In this document: positions 41,363-50,305 of the stretch, piece after piece
Numbering within the stretch: the stretch's first letter is position 1
Layout of the letters: every line of letters begins with the position of its first letter
Assembly (NCBI RefSeq): GCF_900104775.1
Contig: NZ_FNSA01000003.1
Coordinates: 2,542,001 to 2,606,000 of the forward strand
DNA from: Tsukamurella tyrosinosolvens
GTDB taxonomy: Bacteria > Actinomycetota > Actinomycetes > Mycobacteriales > Mycobacteriaceae
DNA: 64,000 nucleotides
Direction: 5' to 3'
The notes under the pieces: generated by a model
Database searches by the model: none
Told to the model about the DNA's origin: nothing
Seen by the model: the letters and a program-made list of their open reading frames with translations, nothing else
Made by a program: the position numbers and the translations under genes

Positions 41363-42262
41363 TCAACCGGCGAATCGGAGGAACGCAAGTGCGCCCCCTG
41401 CGACACGCCGGATGCACCTCCGCATCAAGCCCTGCTCGCCGCCACGGTGAGGTCGAACGTGTCGACAGTCGGGAGGTATTCCGTTCGAACCATGTCAGCG
41501 CCGTGGATGCGCTCGCCGGCGGAATCGTCCCTCGCAGGACCGAGAACGCGCCGCCTTCACCTGCGAAAACTGACAGCAGAGTTCAGAGTCCGACGTAGAC
41601 GTGCTGCGTTTCCCCGCGGTCGCGCGAGAGGGGGGTCCCTCTGAGGGAAGGGGCAGCACTTCCAGCGCGCCGCGATCGACAGTTGCAATGCCAACGATCG
41701 AGAGAACATATGCGAAGAACCTTTTCATTAGCAATGATAATTACATAGGACTACCAGCAGAGATACGTCTGATCGCGAAACACGATGCGCGAACGTTGCA
41801 ATAGACGAAATCAGACATGTGTGCGGTCGAGAGGAGGGTCCCCCCGCTCCCGCGACGGTCGAGGAAGTCTGCAGCTACGAACAGAACTTCCAGTCTCGTT
41901 GTCAGTTTGCGCAGGTCATCCGGGTGCGGATCGTGGCGCGGTCGACACAACTGCGCCCAGCCGGAAGCACCGGCTAGTGACTCGTATCTATGTTCGAGTG
42001 ATAGCGAATCATTAGTACGCTTCGAGCAGACCGTGGAGCTGGTCGAAGCGTCCAGGTCTTCCCGCGCGCAGAACTTGTCGGTGCGTCTTGGTACACCATT
42101 CGTGACCGCGTTGCGTCTTTCGTTGCGCTGGTCGTGGCGGCGCACTACAGTCACCATCAGGCCCGGATGACGGTGCCTGAACCGTGATTGCTTCGCCGCC
42201 GACGCACAACACGGTTGCGCTCACCCGGGCGCCCGACCAACCACATGAAGGGCAGGTTTCTG
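41363..42262. other. About 900-bp non-coding region with AT-rich core
   Basis: Divergent gap between PolA (minus) and the plus operon. Short open frames here have poor composition and no ribosome sites. About 41680-41815 drops to roughly 45 percent G+C by eye and includes tttcattagcaatgataat. Direct repeats seen: GTTGCAAT at 41682 and 41795; GAGAGGGGGGTCCCTC at 41626 and a near copy at 41829. A replication origin, partition site or long control region is possible. Confidence 0.5.
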
Positions 42263-42700
42263 ATGACCGCCACGCTCGACACCCCCGCCGCCCCGCCCGC
42301 CGTCGTGCAGGCGCCCGGCCAGCCCACCTTCCAGGCCACGCTCGTCGAGCTCCTGGCTTCCCAGGATGACGCGGCGCAGGTGCTCGCCGATCTGGTGCTC
42401 GCCGTCGCCGCCGCGCGCCCCAACGCCGCCGAGCAGCTCCACGTCCTCCGCGTCGTGAAGAACGCGTGCAAGCGTGACGAGGATCGTGACGCGGGCCCGC
42501 GGCAGGCCCTGCTCGACGCCGTCATCGCTCAGTACGGCCAGGTGCGCGCGGGCGACTACGGCAGCTTCCGGATCTCCCCGACGCAGGGTCGCCGTGAGGT
42601 CGACTACGGCCGGCTGATGGACCGCTACCCGAGCGTGTATGCCGACGTCGTGACGACCGGGCCCGACGGGTTCCAGATCAAGTGCACCCCCTCGGCCTGA
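42263..42700 (+). CDS. Unknown protein, 145 residues
   Basis: ATG 42263 (MTATLDTPAAPPAVV) with AGGGCAGG upstream; ATG 42245 is possible. Short Pro/Ala lead, then a helical domain (LVELLASQDDAAQVLADLVLAVAAARPN) and a C-terminal alpha/beta part with YGSFRISPTQGRREVDYG. First gene after the AT-rich region. No family recognised. Confidence 0.7.
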   Translation: MTATLDTPAAPPAVVQAPGQPTFQATLVELLASQDDAAQVLADLVLAVAAARPNAAEQLHVLRVVKNACKRDEDRDAGPRQALLDAVIAQYGQVRAGDYGSFRISPTQGRREVDYGRLMDRYPSVYADVVTTGPDGFQIKCTPSA

Positions 42701-42748
42701 GCATTCTGCCCGCCGCCCATCCCTGACCAACCACCGAAGAGGATTCAC

Positions 42749-44245
42749 GTGACCACGACCTTTCCCCCGTCGAACATCGCCCCGCCGAGCGCCGTTCCGC
42801 CGGCCGCAGTTCCTCCGGCGGCTGCACCGCCGGCCGCCGCGGCTCCCACGGCCGCGGCCGTCCCTCCCGTGACTGCGGCGCCGGTCCCCGCGGCGGTCGT
42901 GCCCGCAGCGGTCGCACCGGCGGTTACCCCCGCTGCGGTGCCTCCCTCGGCGGGTGCGCCCGCTGCCACTCCCCCCGCGGGCGCGCCGCTGCAGGACGTC
43001 AGCCATCCCGCCGCTGTCGCGGCTCCTGTCACGGCGTCCGTGCCCGCGCCGCTGCCCGCGCCGGTCGACCCGTCTCGCACGGCGCTGACCGCCGAACCGC
43101 AGCCCGAGCCGCTGGCGACGTCCGCGATCGTCGGCATCGCGCCGACGACTCCGCCTCCTACCCTCCCCGCGGCCGTTGCGCCGGCTCCCGAGGTGGCACC
43201 GGCCGCAGTTCCCGCGACCGGGCCGGCGGCGGCTCCGCCCGCGGCCCCTTCGGTGCAGACCGAGACCGCGTTCACCGGCGCGGCCGCAGGCGTCGCTCAG
43301 GCAGCTGCGCCGGTGGACTTCACCGCGGCCCTGGGTGCGCAGCTGCCCCCGGTCGCTTCCGCGGTCGCGGATGGCTACGTTCCAGACCAGCCCGCGATGC
43401 CGGTCACGCCGGTCGAGGCGCCTCCGGCCGTGCCCGTCGCGTCGACCGACAAGCCGGCGGGTGGCAGCGCCAAGGCCGCGGCGACCACCATCACCTTCGC
43501 CAAGCGCCACAACGTCGACCTCGACTTGGTGACGGGTACCGCGCCCGGCGGTCGCATCAAGAAGACCGACGTCCAGGCCTACATCGCCGCGCGCAACGCT
43601 GCCGAGGCCGAGGCCGCCGCCTCGGCAGAGAGCGCGGCGCCGGCAGAGGTGTCCGCGCCCGCGTCGACTCCGCTCGAGAGCTCCTCGACGGCGGAGTCGG
43701 GCTCCGTGGCGGCGACTGCTCCCGCCGAGCCCGCTCCCGCCGAGGTTCCGGAGGCGGTGGAACCGGCCGCCGCGCAGCCCGCGGCCGCGGTCGACCCGGC
43801 GCAGGACGCGCAGCTCGAGGCACAGCGCGCAGCTGCGCAGGTGATCGCGGAGCAGGAGGCCGCCGCGCAAGCAGCCGCCGACGCCCTCGCCCTCGCCCAG
43901 GCGCAGGCAGCGGCCGCGCAGGCGGAGCAGGCAGCCGCGGCGCAGACCGCCGCCCAGGAACCCGCGCCCGCACCCGTCGTCGAATCGCCCGCCCCGCCCA
44001 CTCAGGAGGTCCCCGTGCCCGAATCCCCCGCCGCCACCGCGGCCGTGCCCGCCAACCAGGTCAGGATCTCGGCCGACAGTCTCGTCGCCGCCGGCCGCGT
44101 CCTCCGAGGCGGCGACACCGAGGACCTCAAGCAGCTCGCCGCCAGCGTGATCACCGGCGTCGAGATCGTCGACGCCGAGCTCGTCATCGCCGGCGGCGTC
44201 TCGATCCTGGTCACCCTCGGCGCCATCGCGACGGTCGCACTGTGA
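42749..44245 (+). CDS. Pro/Ala-rich protein with E3-binding (PSBD) domain
   Basis: 498 residues from GTG 42749 with AAGAGGATT upstream. Residues 1-230 are almost pure Pro/Ala/Val. At about 243-285 the sequence ITFAKRHNVDLDLVTGTAP then GGRIKKTDVQAYIA matches the peripheral subunit-binding (E3-binding) domain of 2-oxoacid dehydrogenase E2 chains. The rest is an Ala/Glu-rich linker and a helical end ITGVEIVDAELVIAG. E3BD outside E2 enzymes is unusual; a binding or scaffold role is likely. Coupled to the next gene by GTGA. Confidence 0.68.
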   Translation: MTTTFPPSNIAPPSAVPPAAVPPAAAPPAAAAPTAAAVPPVTAAPVPAAVVPAAVAPAVTPAAVPPSAGAPAATPPAGAPLQDVSHPAAVAAPVTASVPAPLPAPVDPSRTALTAEPQPEPLATSAIVGIAPTTPPPTLPAAVAPAPEVAPAAVPATGPAAAPPAAPSVQTETAFTGAAAGVAQAAAPVDFTAALGAQLPPVASAVADGYVPDQPAMPVTPVEAPPAVPVASTDKPAGGSAKAAATTITFAKRHNVDLDLVTGTAPGGRIKKTDVQAYIAARNAAEAEAAASAESAAPAEVSAPASTPLESSSTAESGSVAATAPAEPAPAEVPEAVEPAAAQPAAAVDPAQDAQLEAQRAAAQVIAEQEAAAQAAADALALAQAQAAAAQAEQAAAAQTAAQEPAPAPVVESPAPPTQEVPVPESPAATAAVPANQVRISADSLVAAGRVLRGGDTEDLKQLAASVITGVEIVDAELVIAGGVSILVTLGAIATVAL

Positions 44246-45102
44246 CGGCGACGTTGGACTCCGCGATCGCCGAGATGTTCGGCGACTTCCTCAACGACCC
44301 GATCCCCGACCAAGAACCCTTCACGCCGAGCGAGTCCGACCTCGCGGAGGCGGCTGCATGGGCCACCAGCCGGGCCGAGGTCGATTCGTCCGCGACGCGT
44401 GTGCCGGTGCGCGTAGCGCCGCTGATCCTCTCTTCGAACGAGGGTAGGACGACGGTCGACGAGCAGCCGCCCTCGATGTTCGCGATGGACCTACAGCTCC
44501 TCGTGGACTACACGCGCACCACCGCGCAGCGCGCGGCGAACGCCATCCGTGACGACAAGGTCGAGTTCGTCGACCACCCTCACGAGCACAGCGATGAACC
44601 CGGCCGTCCCTGCGTCCGCTGCGCCGTGCTGGGGCGTGCCACGCATCGCACGCTCGCGCAGGCGCTTCTGGAGATCCTCGAGCTCACGGGCAGCGGAGAG
44701 GAGTGGAACTCCTCCGAGCGCTGCAACACCGAGAACGCCGTCAGCCGGATTCGTGATCTGGCCAAGACGATCTCGGCCAACACGCTCGAGGAGCTCTACG
44801 GCGAGCACTGGGGCGAGGTGATGCTCGCGGCCCTGCGGATCGAGAACGCCGACTTCGAGCTCCTGCACTACCTGGCGCGCAAGCACCAGCCGACGCGCGT
44901 CCTCACGGCCGCGCACACGAGGGAGTCCCTGGCGGCCTACCACCTGGCGGTCATCGTCACTCCCAGGCGCAAGCGAGACGGCACCCCCGCCCCGTCGATG
45001 GTCCGTGGCGCCGTAGCGCTCCGCATGGCGATCGCCGCGGCGCGCACGTCCCTCGGCGCCTCCCCGGAGTGGCTGGACCACCTACCCGAGCCGGGGCTGT
45101 GA
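44242..45102 (+). CDS. Unknown helical protein, 286 residues
   Basis: GTG 44242 in a GTGA overlap. Acidic N-terminal third, then helical domain with RTTAQRAANAIRDDKVEF and CVRCAVLGRATHRTLAQALLE (CxxC). C-terminal part basic with RESLAAYHLAVIVTPRRKRDG. No family recognised. Upstream neighbour of the intein-like gene. Confidence 0.7.
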   Translation: MTATLDSAIAEMFGDFLNDPIPDQEPFTPSESDLAEAAAWATSRAEVDSSATRVPVRVAPLILSSNEGRTTVDEQPPSMFAMDLQLLVDYTRTTAQRAANAIRDDKVEFVDHPHEHSDEPGRPCVRCAVLGRATHRTLAQALLEILELTGSGEEWNSSERCNTENAVSRIRDLAKTISANTLEELYGEHWGEVMLAALRIENADFELLHYLARKHQPTRVLTAAHTRESLAAYHLAVIVTPRRKRDGTPAPSMVRGAVALRMAIAAARTSLGASPEWLDHLPEPGL

Positions 45103-45872
45103 CCGCGGCAGCGACCGCCATACCTGCGATGGGCGCGGGACAGCCCGCCGACACCCTGATCCCTGTTCCTTCCGGCTTCGTCCGGCTCGCCGACCTCCTC
45201 ACCGGCGACTCGGTGTTCAGCGCCGACGGGGGCACCGTCGACGTGCTGGAGGTCGGCGATCTCGGGTGGCGGGAGACCGTGGCGGTCACTTTCGACGACG
45301 GCGCCACTGCACGTGTCGTCCACGAACATCCGTGGCTGGCCCGCGACGCGGCGACGGGCACGGACGCCGTGTACCGGACGGCGGACATCGCACCGCACCT
45401 GCACCTCGGGGACGGCGCACCGCGGTGGAGCGTCCCGCTCGCGCACTCAGTGGGCTTCCGGGGCATCGCCCTACCGATCGACCCGTACACCTTCGGCGAC
45501 GAGATCCGGCAGGGCTTCACGACCGCCGAGTCCGAGTTGCTCCCCTACCTGACCGCCGAGGACGGCGACCGGCGCGAGGTGCTCAACGGGCTGTTCGCCG
45601 GGAAGGGGCACATGCCTGCGTCGGCCGGCGACCTCGCCTGCGCGAGCGCGGCGTCGCTGATGCGCTCGACCGGCGCAGTCCCGGTATTCGAGAAGGCCGG
45701 GTTCGGGTGGCGGATGACTCGCCGCGCAGGCGTGCGCCGCAGCGTCCTCTCGGTCACCGATGCCGGCCCGGCGCAATGCCTCTCGCTGCTCCTTACTGAT
45801 CGCGCGGCCATGTACGTCACCGGCGCCGACTTCGTTCTCACATGTGCACTGCGACCGGAAGGAGCTGCGTGA
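45099..45872 (+). CDS. Free-standing intein-like HINT protein, splice-dead
   Basis: 257 residues from GTG 45099 (GTGA overlap). Block A-like DTLIPVPSGFVRLADLLTGDSVF lacks the nucleophile Cys or Ser. Block B-like VTFDDGATARVVHEHPWL is present. The middle has PIDPYTFGDEIRQGF and a DGDRREVLNGLFAGKG remnant of a LAGLIDADG endonuclease. The end is RSVLSVTDAGPAQCL and YVTGADFVLTCAL, where inteins have VTHN plus Cys, Ser or Thr. The same PIDPYT, AGPAQC and YVTG-DF blocks occur in the active-looking intein of the next gene, so the two are related. There are no exteins on either side; the role is unknown. Confidence 0.78.
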   Translation: MTAAATAIPAMGAGQPADTLIPVPSGFVRLADLLTGDSVFSADGGTVDVLEVGDLGWRETVAVTFDDGATARVVHEHPWLARDAATGTDAVYRTADIAPHLHLGDGAPRWSVPLAHSVGFRGIALPIDPYTFGDEIRQGFTTAESELLPYLTAEDGDRREVLNGLFAGKGHMPASAGDLACASAASLMRSTGAVPVFEKAGFGWRMTRRAGVRRSVLSVTDAGPAQCLSLLLTDRAAMYVTGADFVLTCALRPEGAA

Positions 45873-48823
45873 CACTCGCGCAACTGCCCAACGCGGCGCC
45901 GGCGAACGCACCCCGCCAGCTGCGGGGCTACCAGGTCGAGGCCGCAGATGCTGTCGATGACGCCACGCTGCTCGGGGTACGCGGACCCGCGGTGGTGCTG
46001 CCGACTGGGTCGGGCAAAAGTATCCCAGGTTACGTTTTGGTCCCCACCCCGTCTGGCCTGCGCAAACACGGCGAACTGAAGGCAGGTGACCGCGTATTTC
46101 ACCCGTCCGGGACGCCAACGCAGATCCGGGGCGTGTACCCGCAGGGCACGCTCCCGATCTGGCGCCTGACCTTCTCCGACGGCACATCCGCGCTCGCCAG
46201 TGGCGACCACCTCTGGCACGTGTGGCGCCGCAAGCGCAAGCCTCGCGTGATGACGACGGTGCAGCTCGCCGCCACGGACCTCATCGACGAGACCGACAAC
46301 GGCGGCTACCGCTGGCGGATCCCGATGACCGCACCGGTCCAGTACCCCGATCAGGAACTGCCCATCGACCCATACACCTTGGGTGCCCTCATCGCGAACG
46401 GCTATCTCGCGGGCCCGACTCCCGCGAGCGTCAACCTGACCACCCCCGACGAAGAAGTCCACGCCCGGGTCCGGTTGTCCTACTCCGTCCAGGCGAAGCA
46501 GTACGGCGCGTATTGCCCCCGAATGTCGTTCGCGCGCGAGCGCGACCTCTACGAGGCGCTCGGCGACCTCGGCCTGCGCACTCTCAGCGCCGGCAAGTTC
46601 ATCCCGGACCCGTACCTCGAGGCGTCCGTCGAGCAGCGTGTCGCGCTGCTCCAGGGCCTCATGGATGGCGACGGATCGTCGCGCGGAGGCGGCCGACGCT
46701 CGATCAACTACCACACGACCTCCCGGCGACTGGCCAACGACGTCCAGCGTCTCGTGTGGTCTCTGGGCGGCACCGCGGGCGTCTCCTCGAAGGATCGGAC
46801 CCAACCCACCACCGGCAAGCGGTACACCGAGTTCCAGGTCAACATCCTCCTGCCGACCACCATCGAGCCCTTTCACAGCTCCCGCAAGAAGCGCACCGAT
46901 CAGCCGCGGCGTACCTTCGAACCCCACCGCTCGATCGTGTCGATCGAGCCGGCCGGCGACGCCGAGTGCCAGTGCATCTCTGTCGAGGCCGATGACGGGC
47001 TCTACGTCATCGGCGAGGAGCACATCGTCACGCACAACACGACGGTGATCGCCGAGCTCGCGAAGCGCGAGATCGCCGCCGGCGGCCGTGTTCTATTGAT
47101 GGCGCATCGTAACGAACTCATCGAACAGATGGCCGATGCCTGTGTGGCTGTGAATCCAGCAGGTCCGCCGCCCGCGCTGATCGGCGGCCCGCACCGCGGC
47201 GATCCGGGCGCCCCCATCGTCTCGGCCACCGTGCAGTCGCTGCAGAAGGAGGCGTCGCTCGAGCGCATCGGCATGCGCGACCTGGTGATTGTCGATGAAG
47301 CGCACCACGCCCCAGCCAACACGTACCGAAAGGTCCTCGACCACTTCGAGGCTCTTGGCGGGCGACGCGTCGGCTTCACCGCCACGATGGTGCGACACGC
47401 GCCGACCACCGGTGAGCGCCCCCTGCGCGAGATCTGGAACCAGGTCGTGTTCGAACGCGATGTGCTGTGGGCCATCGAAAACGGGTTCCTCCTGCGGCCC
47501 GAGGGGGTAACGGTTGATCTCCCCGATCTCGACGTGTCCTCGCTGCACGTCGGCGACGGCGAGATCACCGACAGCGAGGCCGAGGAGGCGATGCTCCGCG
47601 AGACGACGCTCAACGCCACCGTCGAGGCCGTCCTCGAGCGCACCGGCGACATGTCGACCATCGTCTTCGGCGCCTCGATGGAGCACTGCAAGAAGCTGGC
47701 GGAAGCGCTGGTCGGGCTCGGCGTATCCGCCGAGGTAGTGGTCGGCCCGACCACGGTCAAGGAGCGCCGCGGGATCTACTCGAGATTCCGCGCCGGCAAG
47801 ACGCGGGTCCTCGTGACCGTCGACGTGCTCACCGAGGGAGCAGACTTCCCCCGGTGCGAGGTGGTCGTCCTCGCGCGGCCGACGAAGAGCCAGATCCGGC
47901 TCGTACAGTGCGTGGGCCGGGGGCTGCGCCCGCACACCTTCGAGGACGGGCGCGTCAAGGAGCGCGCGCTGGTCGTAGATCTCGTTGGCGCCGGAACGCT
48001 GGGGCTGATCGTCAAGACCCAGCTCGACCCCCAGCGCCGCGAGCAGCAGGAAGAGGACGAGCTCAGCCTTGGTTGCGGATGCATCCAGCCCTGCGCCGGA
48101 GACTGCGAGTTCTCCTGCACGGGCGTCGGGTGCGACTGCCGCTGCAGCTGCGCGGAGATCGAGGCCGGCGAGATGCCGGCCCTCGAAGCGGAGCCGACCG
48201 TCCCCTGCACGTGCACCTGCCGCCTCGCGTTCAGCATCTGCCGATGCGGATGCGTGTGCGACACCCACCGCGTGGATCCGCTCGAGACCTTCGACCCGGT
48301 CTCCGGCACCGTCGTCGCGACGGAGAACCTGCGCGTGAGCGACTCGAAGTGGTCCACTCGCACGGCCACCGTTCGTTGGACGCGGCACCCTCGGGGTCTG
48401 GTGCGGCCGGTCTACAAGATCGACGGGCGTCGCGGCGCGATCATCCTGGCGGACATGCGCGGCGTGCCCGGAACCGAGCCGGGCAAGGACTGGGGCTTCG
48501 GCTTCTTCGACTCGATCGTGCGCCGGATGTTCTGGATCAGCACCACCGGCGAGTGGGTGGAGCCGGGGCCGCAGGCCTACCTCATGGGGATGAGCTTGAG
48601 CGAGGCGGATGCCGCCGCGGAGCGGTTCTTCCCGGGGCATCTCCGCGACGCCTCCCGCGGCACACCCGGCGCCGCCGATGTGGGCCTGGCCGAGCGGCTC
48701 GGAGTCGCCGATGCGCGGAGCCTCGATCGCCGGGACCTGGCCGACATGATCGCGTTCGCGCAGGCCGACTACTGGATTCCGCTGTTTGATGTCCCCGACG
48801 CGCCGCAGGTTCCCGCGGCGTGA
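45869..48823 (+). CDS. SF2 helicase interrupted by an intein in its P-loop
   Basis: 984-residue precursor from GTG 45869 (GTGA overlap; AAGGAG upstream). N-terminal extein ends LPTGSGK; the intein is excised and the C-extein continues TTVIAEL, restoring PTGSGKTT. The helicase then has DEAHHAP and GFTATMV, and a C domain with LVQCVGRGLRPH. Near precursor residues 734-800 lies a Cys-rich segment with about 16 Cys (GCGCIQPCAGDCEFSC, CDCRCSC, PCTCTC, CRCGCVC) not usual in this family. Mature length is about 644 residues. Probable DNA or RNA helicase of the element. Confidence 0.87.
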   Translation: MTLAQLPNAAPANAPRQLRGYQVEAADAVDDATLLGVRGPAVVLPTGSGKSIPGYVLVPTPSGLRKHGELKAGDRVFHPSGTPTQIRGVYPQGTLPIWRLTFSDGTSALASGDHLWHVWRRKRKPRVMTTVQLAATDLIDETDNGGYRWRIPMTAPVQYPDQELPIDPYTLGALIANGYLAGPTPASVNLTTPDEEVHARVRLSYSVQAKQYGAYCPRMSFARERDLYEALGDLGLRTLSAGKFIPDPYLEASVEQRVALLQGLMDGDGSSRGGGRRSINYHTTSRRLANDVQRLVWSLGGTAGVSSKDRTQPTTGKRYTEFQVNILLPTTIEPFHSSRKKRTDQPRRTFEPHRSIVSIEPAGDAECQCISVEADDGLYVIGEEHIVTHNTTVIAELAKREIAAGGRVLLMAHRNELIEQMADACVAVNPAGPPPALIGGPHRGDPGAPIVSATVQSLQKEASLERIGMRDLVIVDEAHHAPANTYRKVLDHFEALGGRRVGFTATMVRHAPTTGERPLREIWNQVVFERDVLWAIENGFLLRPEGVTVDLPDLDVSSLHVGDGEITDSEAEEAMLRETTLNATVEAVLERTGDMSTIVFGASMEHCKKLAEALVGLGVSAEVVVGPTTVKERRGIYSRFRAGKTRVLVTVDVLTEGADFPRCEVVVLARPTKSQIRLVQCVGRGLRPHTFEDGRVKERALVVDLVGAGTLGLIVKTQLDPQRREQQEEDELSLGCGCIQPCAGDCEFSCTGVGCDCRCSCAEIEAGEMPALEAEPTVPCTCTCRLAFSICRCGCVCDTHRVDPLETFDPVSGTVVATENLRVSDSKWSTRTATVRWTRHPRGLVRPVYKIDGRRGAIILADMRGVPGTEPGKDWGFGFFDSIVRRMFWISTTGEWVEPGPQAYLMGMSLSEADAAAERFFPGHLRDASRGTPGAADVGLAERLGVADARSLDRRDLADMIAFAQADYWIPLFDVPDAPQVPAA
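46019..47038 (+). mobile_element. Intein with LAGLIDADG endonuclease, 340 residues
   Basis: Starts with Ser1 (SIPGYVLVPTPSG), block B-like ASGDHLWHV, endonuclease blocks VALLQGLMDGDGSS and RLVWSLGGTAGVSS, ends YVIGEEHIVTHN with +1 Thr. Excision leaves GSGK-TTV. All splice residues are present except that Ser replaces the usual Cys1, which is allowed in known inteins. Confidence 0.88.
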
Positions 48824-48845
48824 CCCATGACCAGAAGGAGGTTCG

Positions 48846-49334
48846 ATGACGACCACGATGAACGCCGCCCACCGCCGGCTCGGCGATCAGTACCGTGCGC
48901 TGCTGCGCGACCCTGCGTGGGTCCTGGCTGCCGACGAGGAGGACCTGCGCAGTGCCGTGCATGCCCTCGCCTGGCGCAACGAGAAGGGGCTCATCGCCGC
49001 CGTCTGCGCCGACCGGCGCTCCTGCGAGAAGATCCGTCCCGTCGCGCGGCTGGTGAAGGCGGAACTGACCGAGCTGGCCTCACGCGCGTCGGGAGCGCCG
49101 CGCACGGCGGACTCCCGGGAGCGCAACCGCGCGCTGGCGCGGCGGCGCGCGGCCGTGAACACGCTCATCGAGGCGCTCAACGCCGCGCGCTCCGATCGCA
49201 CCGCCGCGTTTCATCCGTTGGTGGACGCAGTCGCTACGCACCGGCGCGAGACATCGCCTGACGAGGCATCCGACGCCGACCGCGCCCTGTGGAGCGCCCT
49301 TGCGTCGATCGAGCACGGAGCGACGCGAGCATGA
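48846..49334 (+). CDS. Unknown protein, paralogue of the 52.9-kb gene
   Basis: 162 residues from ATG 48846 with GAAGGAGGTTCG upstream. Helical; N-terminal QYRALLRDPAWVLAADEEDLRSAVHALAW closely parallels EYRALLLEPNWVANADPSLLRNAVHALCW at 52919, and both have C-K before an AEL-RAS helix. Function unknown. Coupled to WhiA by ATGA. Confidence 0.74.
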   Translation: MTTTMNAAHRRLGDQYRALLRDPAWVLAADEEDLRSAVHALAWRNEKGLIAAVCADRRSCEKIRPVARLVKAELTELASRASGAPRTADSRERNRALARRRAAVNTLIEALNAARSDRTAAFHPLVDAVATHRRETSPDEASDADRALWSALASIEHGATRA

Positions 49335-50305
49335 GCACGGGTGTGAGCGACCTTCAGGACGACCTCCTCACCGAGCTCGCCCAAGGCAACCAGCCCGCGC
49401 CGGGGGACGAACTGTTGACGCGCGCAGAGCTCGTCGGAGCGCTTCGCGTCGCGGACGCCCTAGTCGTCCGAGGCGGACGCGTCGAGTTGGAGGCGTCGAC
49501 GCCGTTCGAGGCACCGGCCCGCCGACTCAAGGCGCTCCTCTCCCTCGCCTTCGACGATGCTCATGTCGTCATCGAGCGCGCGAAGCGCAAGCCTTCAGGG
49601 TTCACCGTCAGGGTTCGAGAGGGCGCCGACGTCGCTCGCCTGCTCGGCCTGATCGACAAGGCCGGCCGGCCGGTGCAGGGGATGCCTCGAAGGATCGTCA
49701 GCGGCAGCGCTGGCGAGATCACGGCGGCGCTGCGCGGCGCGGTGCTGATGCGGGGCGCTCTGACCGTGACGCCTCGAGCCAACACCACCGGCATGCTCGA
49801 GATCGGCACTCCTTGCCTGCCCGCTGCGATGGCTCTTTCAGGGTTCGCGCGGCGTCTCGAGATCGATGCGTCCTTGCGCACGGTTCCGTCCCGCGAGGGC
49901 AAGTTCGAGGTTCTGCGCGTTCGAAACGACGCGGCACTCGTGCGCGCGCTGGACACGCTCGGTGCGCCCGGGGCCGCAGTCGCGTGGCGCGAGAGGGTCG
50001 CCGATCGCGCACAGTCCAGACACCAGACGCGCGTGGCCGACTTGCGCGCGGCGAACACCTTCCGTCATCTCGCGTCCGCCGAAGAAGCTGTGCGCGCAGT
50101 GTTGCACGCCTTCGAGGTCCTGGGCGACGACGTGCCACCGATTCTCGTTGAGGCTGCCCGGCTCCGGGTCGAGCACCCGAAGCTGACCCTCTCGGAACTC
50201 GGAGAGATGGCCGAGCCGCCGTTGTCGAAGGACGCGGTCGCGGGCAGGATTCGCAGGCTGATTCGACTCGCTGCGCGTGCCGACCGCCTTCAGCACGCGG
50301 CGTGA
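49331..50305 (+). CDS. whiA: WhiA-family DNA-binding regulator
   Basis: 324 residues from ATG 49331 (ATGA overlap). It follows WhiA along its length: N-terminal LAGLIDADG-like half with LRVADALVVRGGRVELEA, GRPVQGMPRRIVSGSAGEITAALRGAVLMRG and a repeat near 170; then the helix-turn-helix C-domain LRVEHPKLTLSELGEMAEPPLSKDAVAGRIRRL. WhiA controls sporulation and cell division with WhiB in Streptomyces and is present in most Gram-positive chromosomes near the rapZ/yvcK region. Here it is element-borne and coupled to an unknown gene. It could rewire host development or control the element. Confidence 0.93.
   Translation: MSTGVSDLQDDLLTELAQGNQPAPGDELLTRAELVGALRVADALVVRGGRVELEASTPFEAPARRLKALLSLAFDDAHVVIERAKRKPSGFTVRVREGADVARLLGLIDKAGRPVQGMPRRIVSGSAGEITAALRGAVLMRGALTVTPRANTTGMLEIGTPCLPAAMALSGFARRLEIDASLRTVPSREGKFEVLRVRNDAALVRALDTLGAPGAAVAWRERVADRAQSRHQTRVADLRAANTFRHLASAEEAVRAVLHAFEVLGDDVPPILVEAARLRVEHPKLTLSELGEMAEPPLSKDAVAGRIRRLIRLAARADRLQHAA

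Noticed and set aside
41495-42170. Short open frames in the AT-rich region, one starting MLMKRFFAYVLSIVGIA
   Set aside because: No ribosome sites, poor composition after the first residues, mutually overlapping in several frames; region treated as non-coding.
42221-43870. Minus-strand frame of 549 codons, Gly/Arg-rich
   Set aside because: Mirror of the Pro/Ala-rich E3-binding-domain gene.
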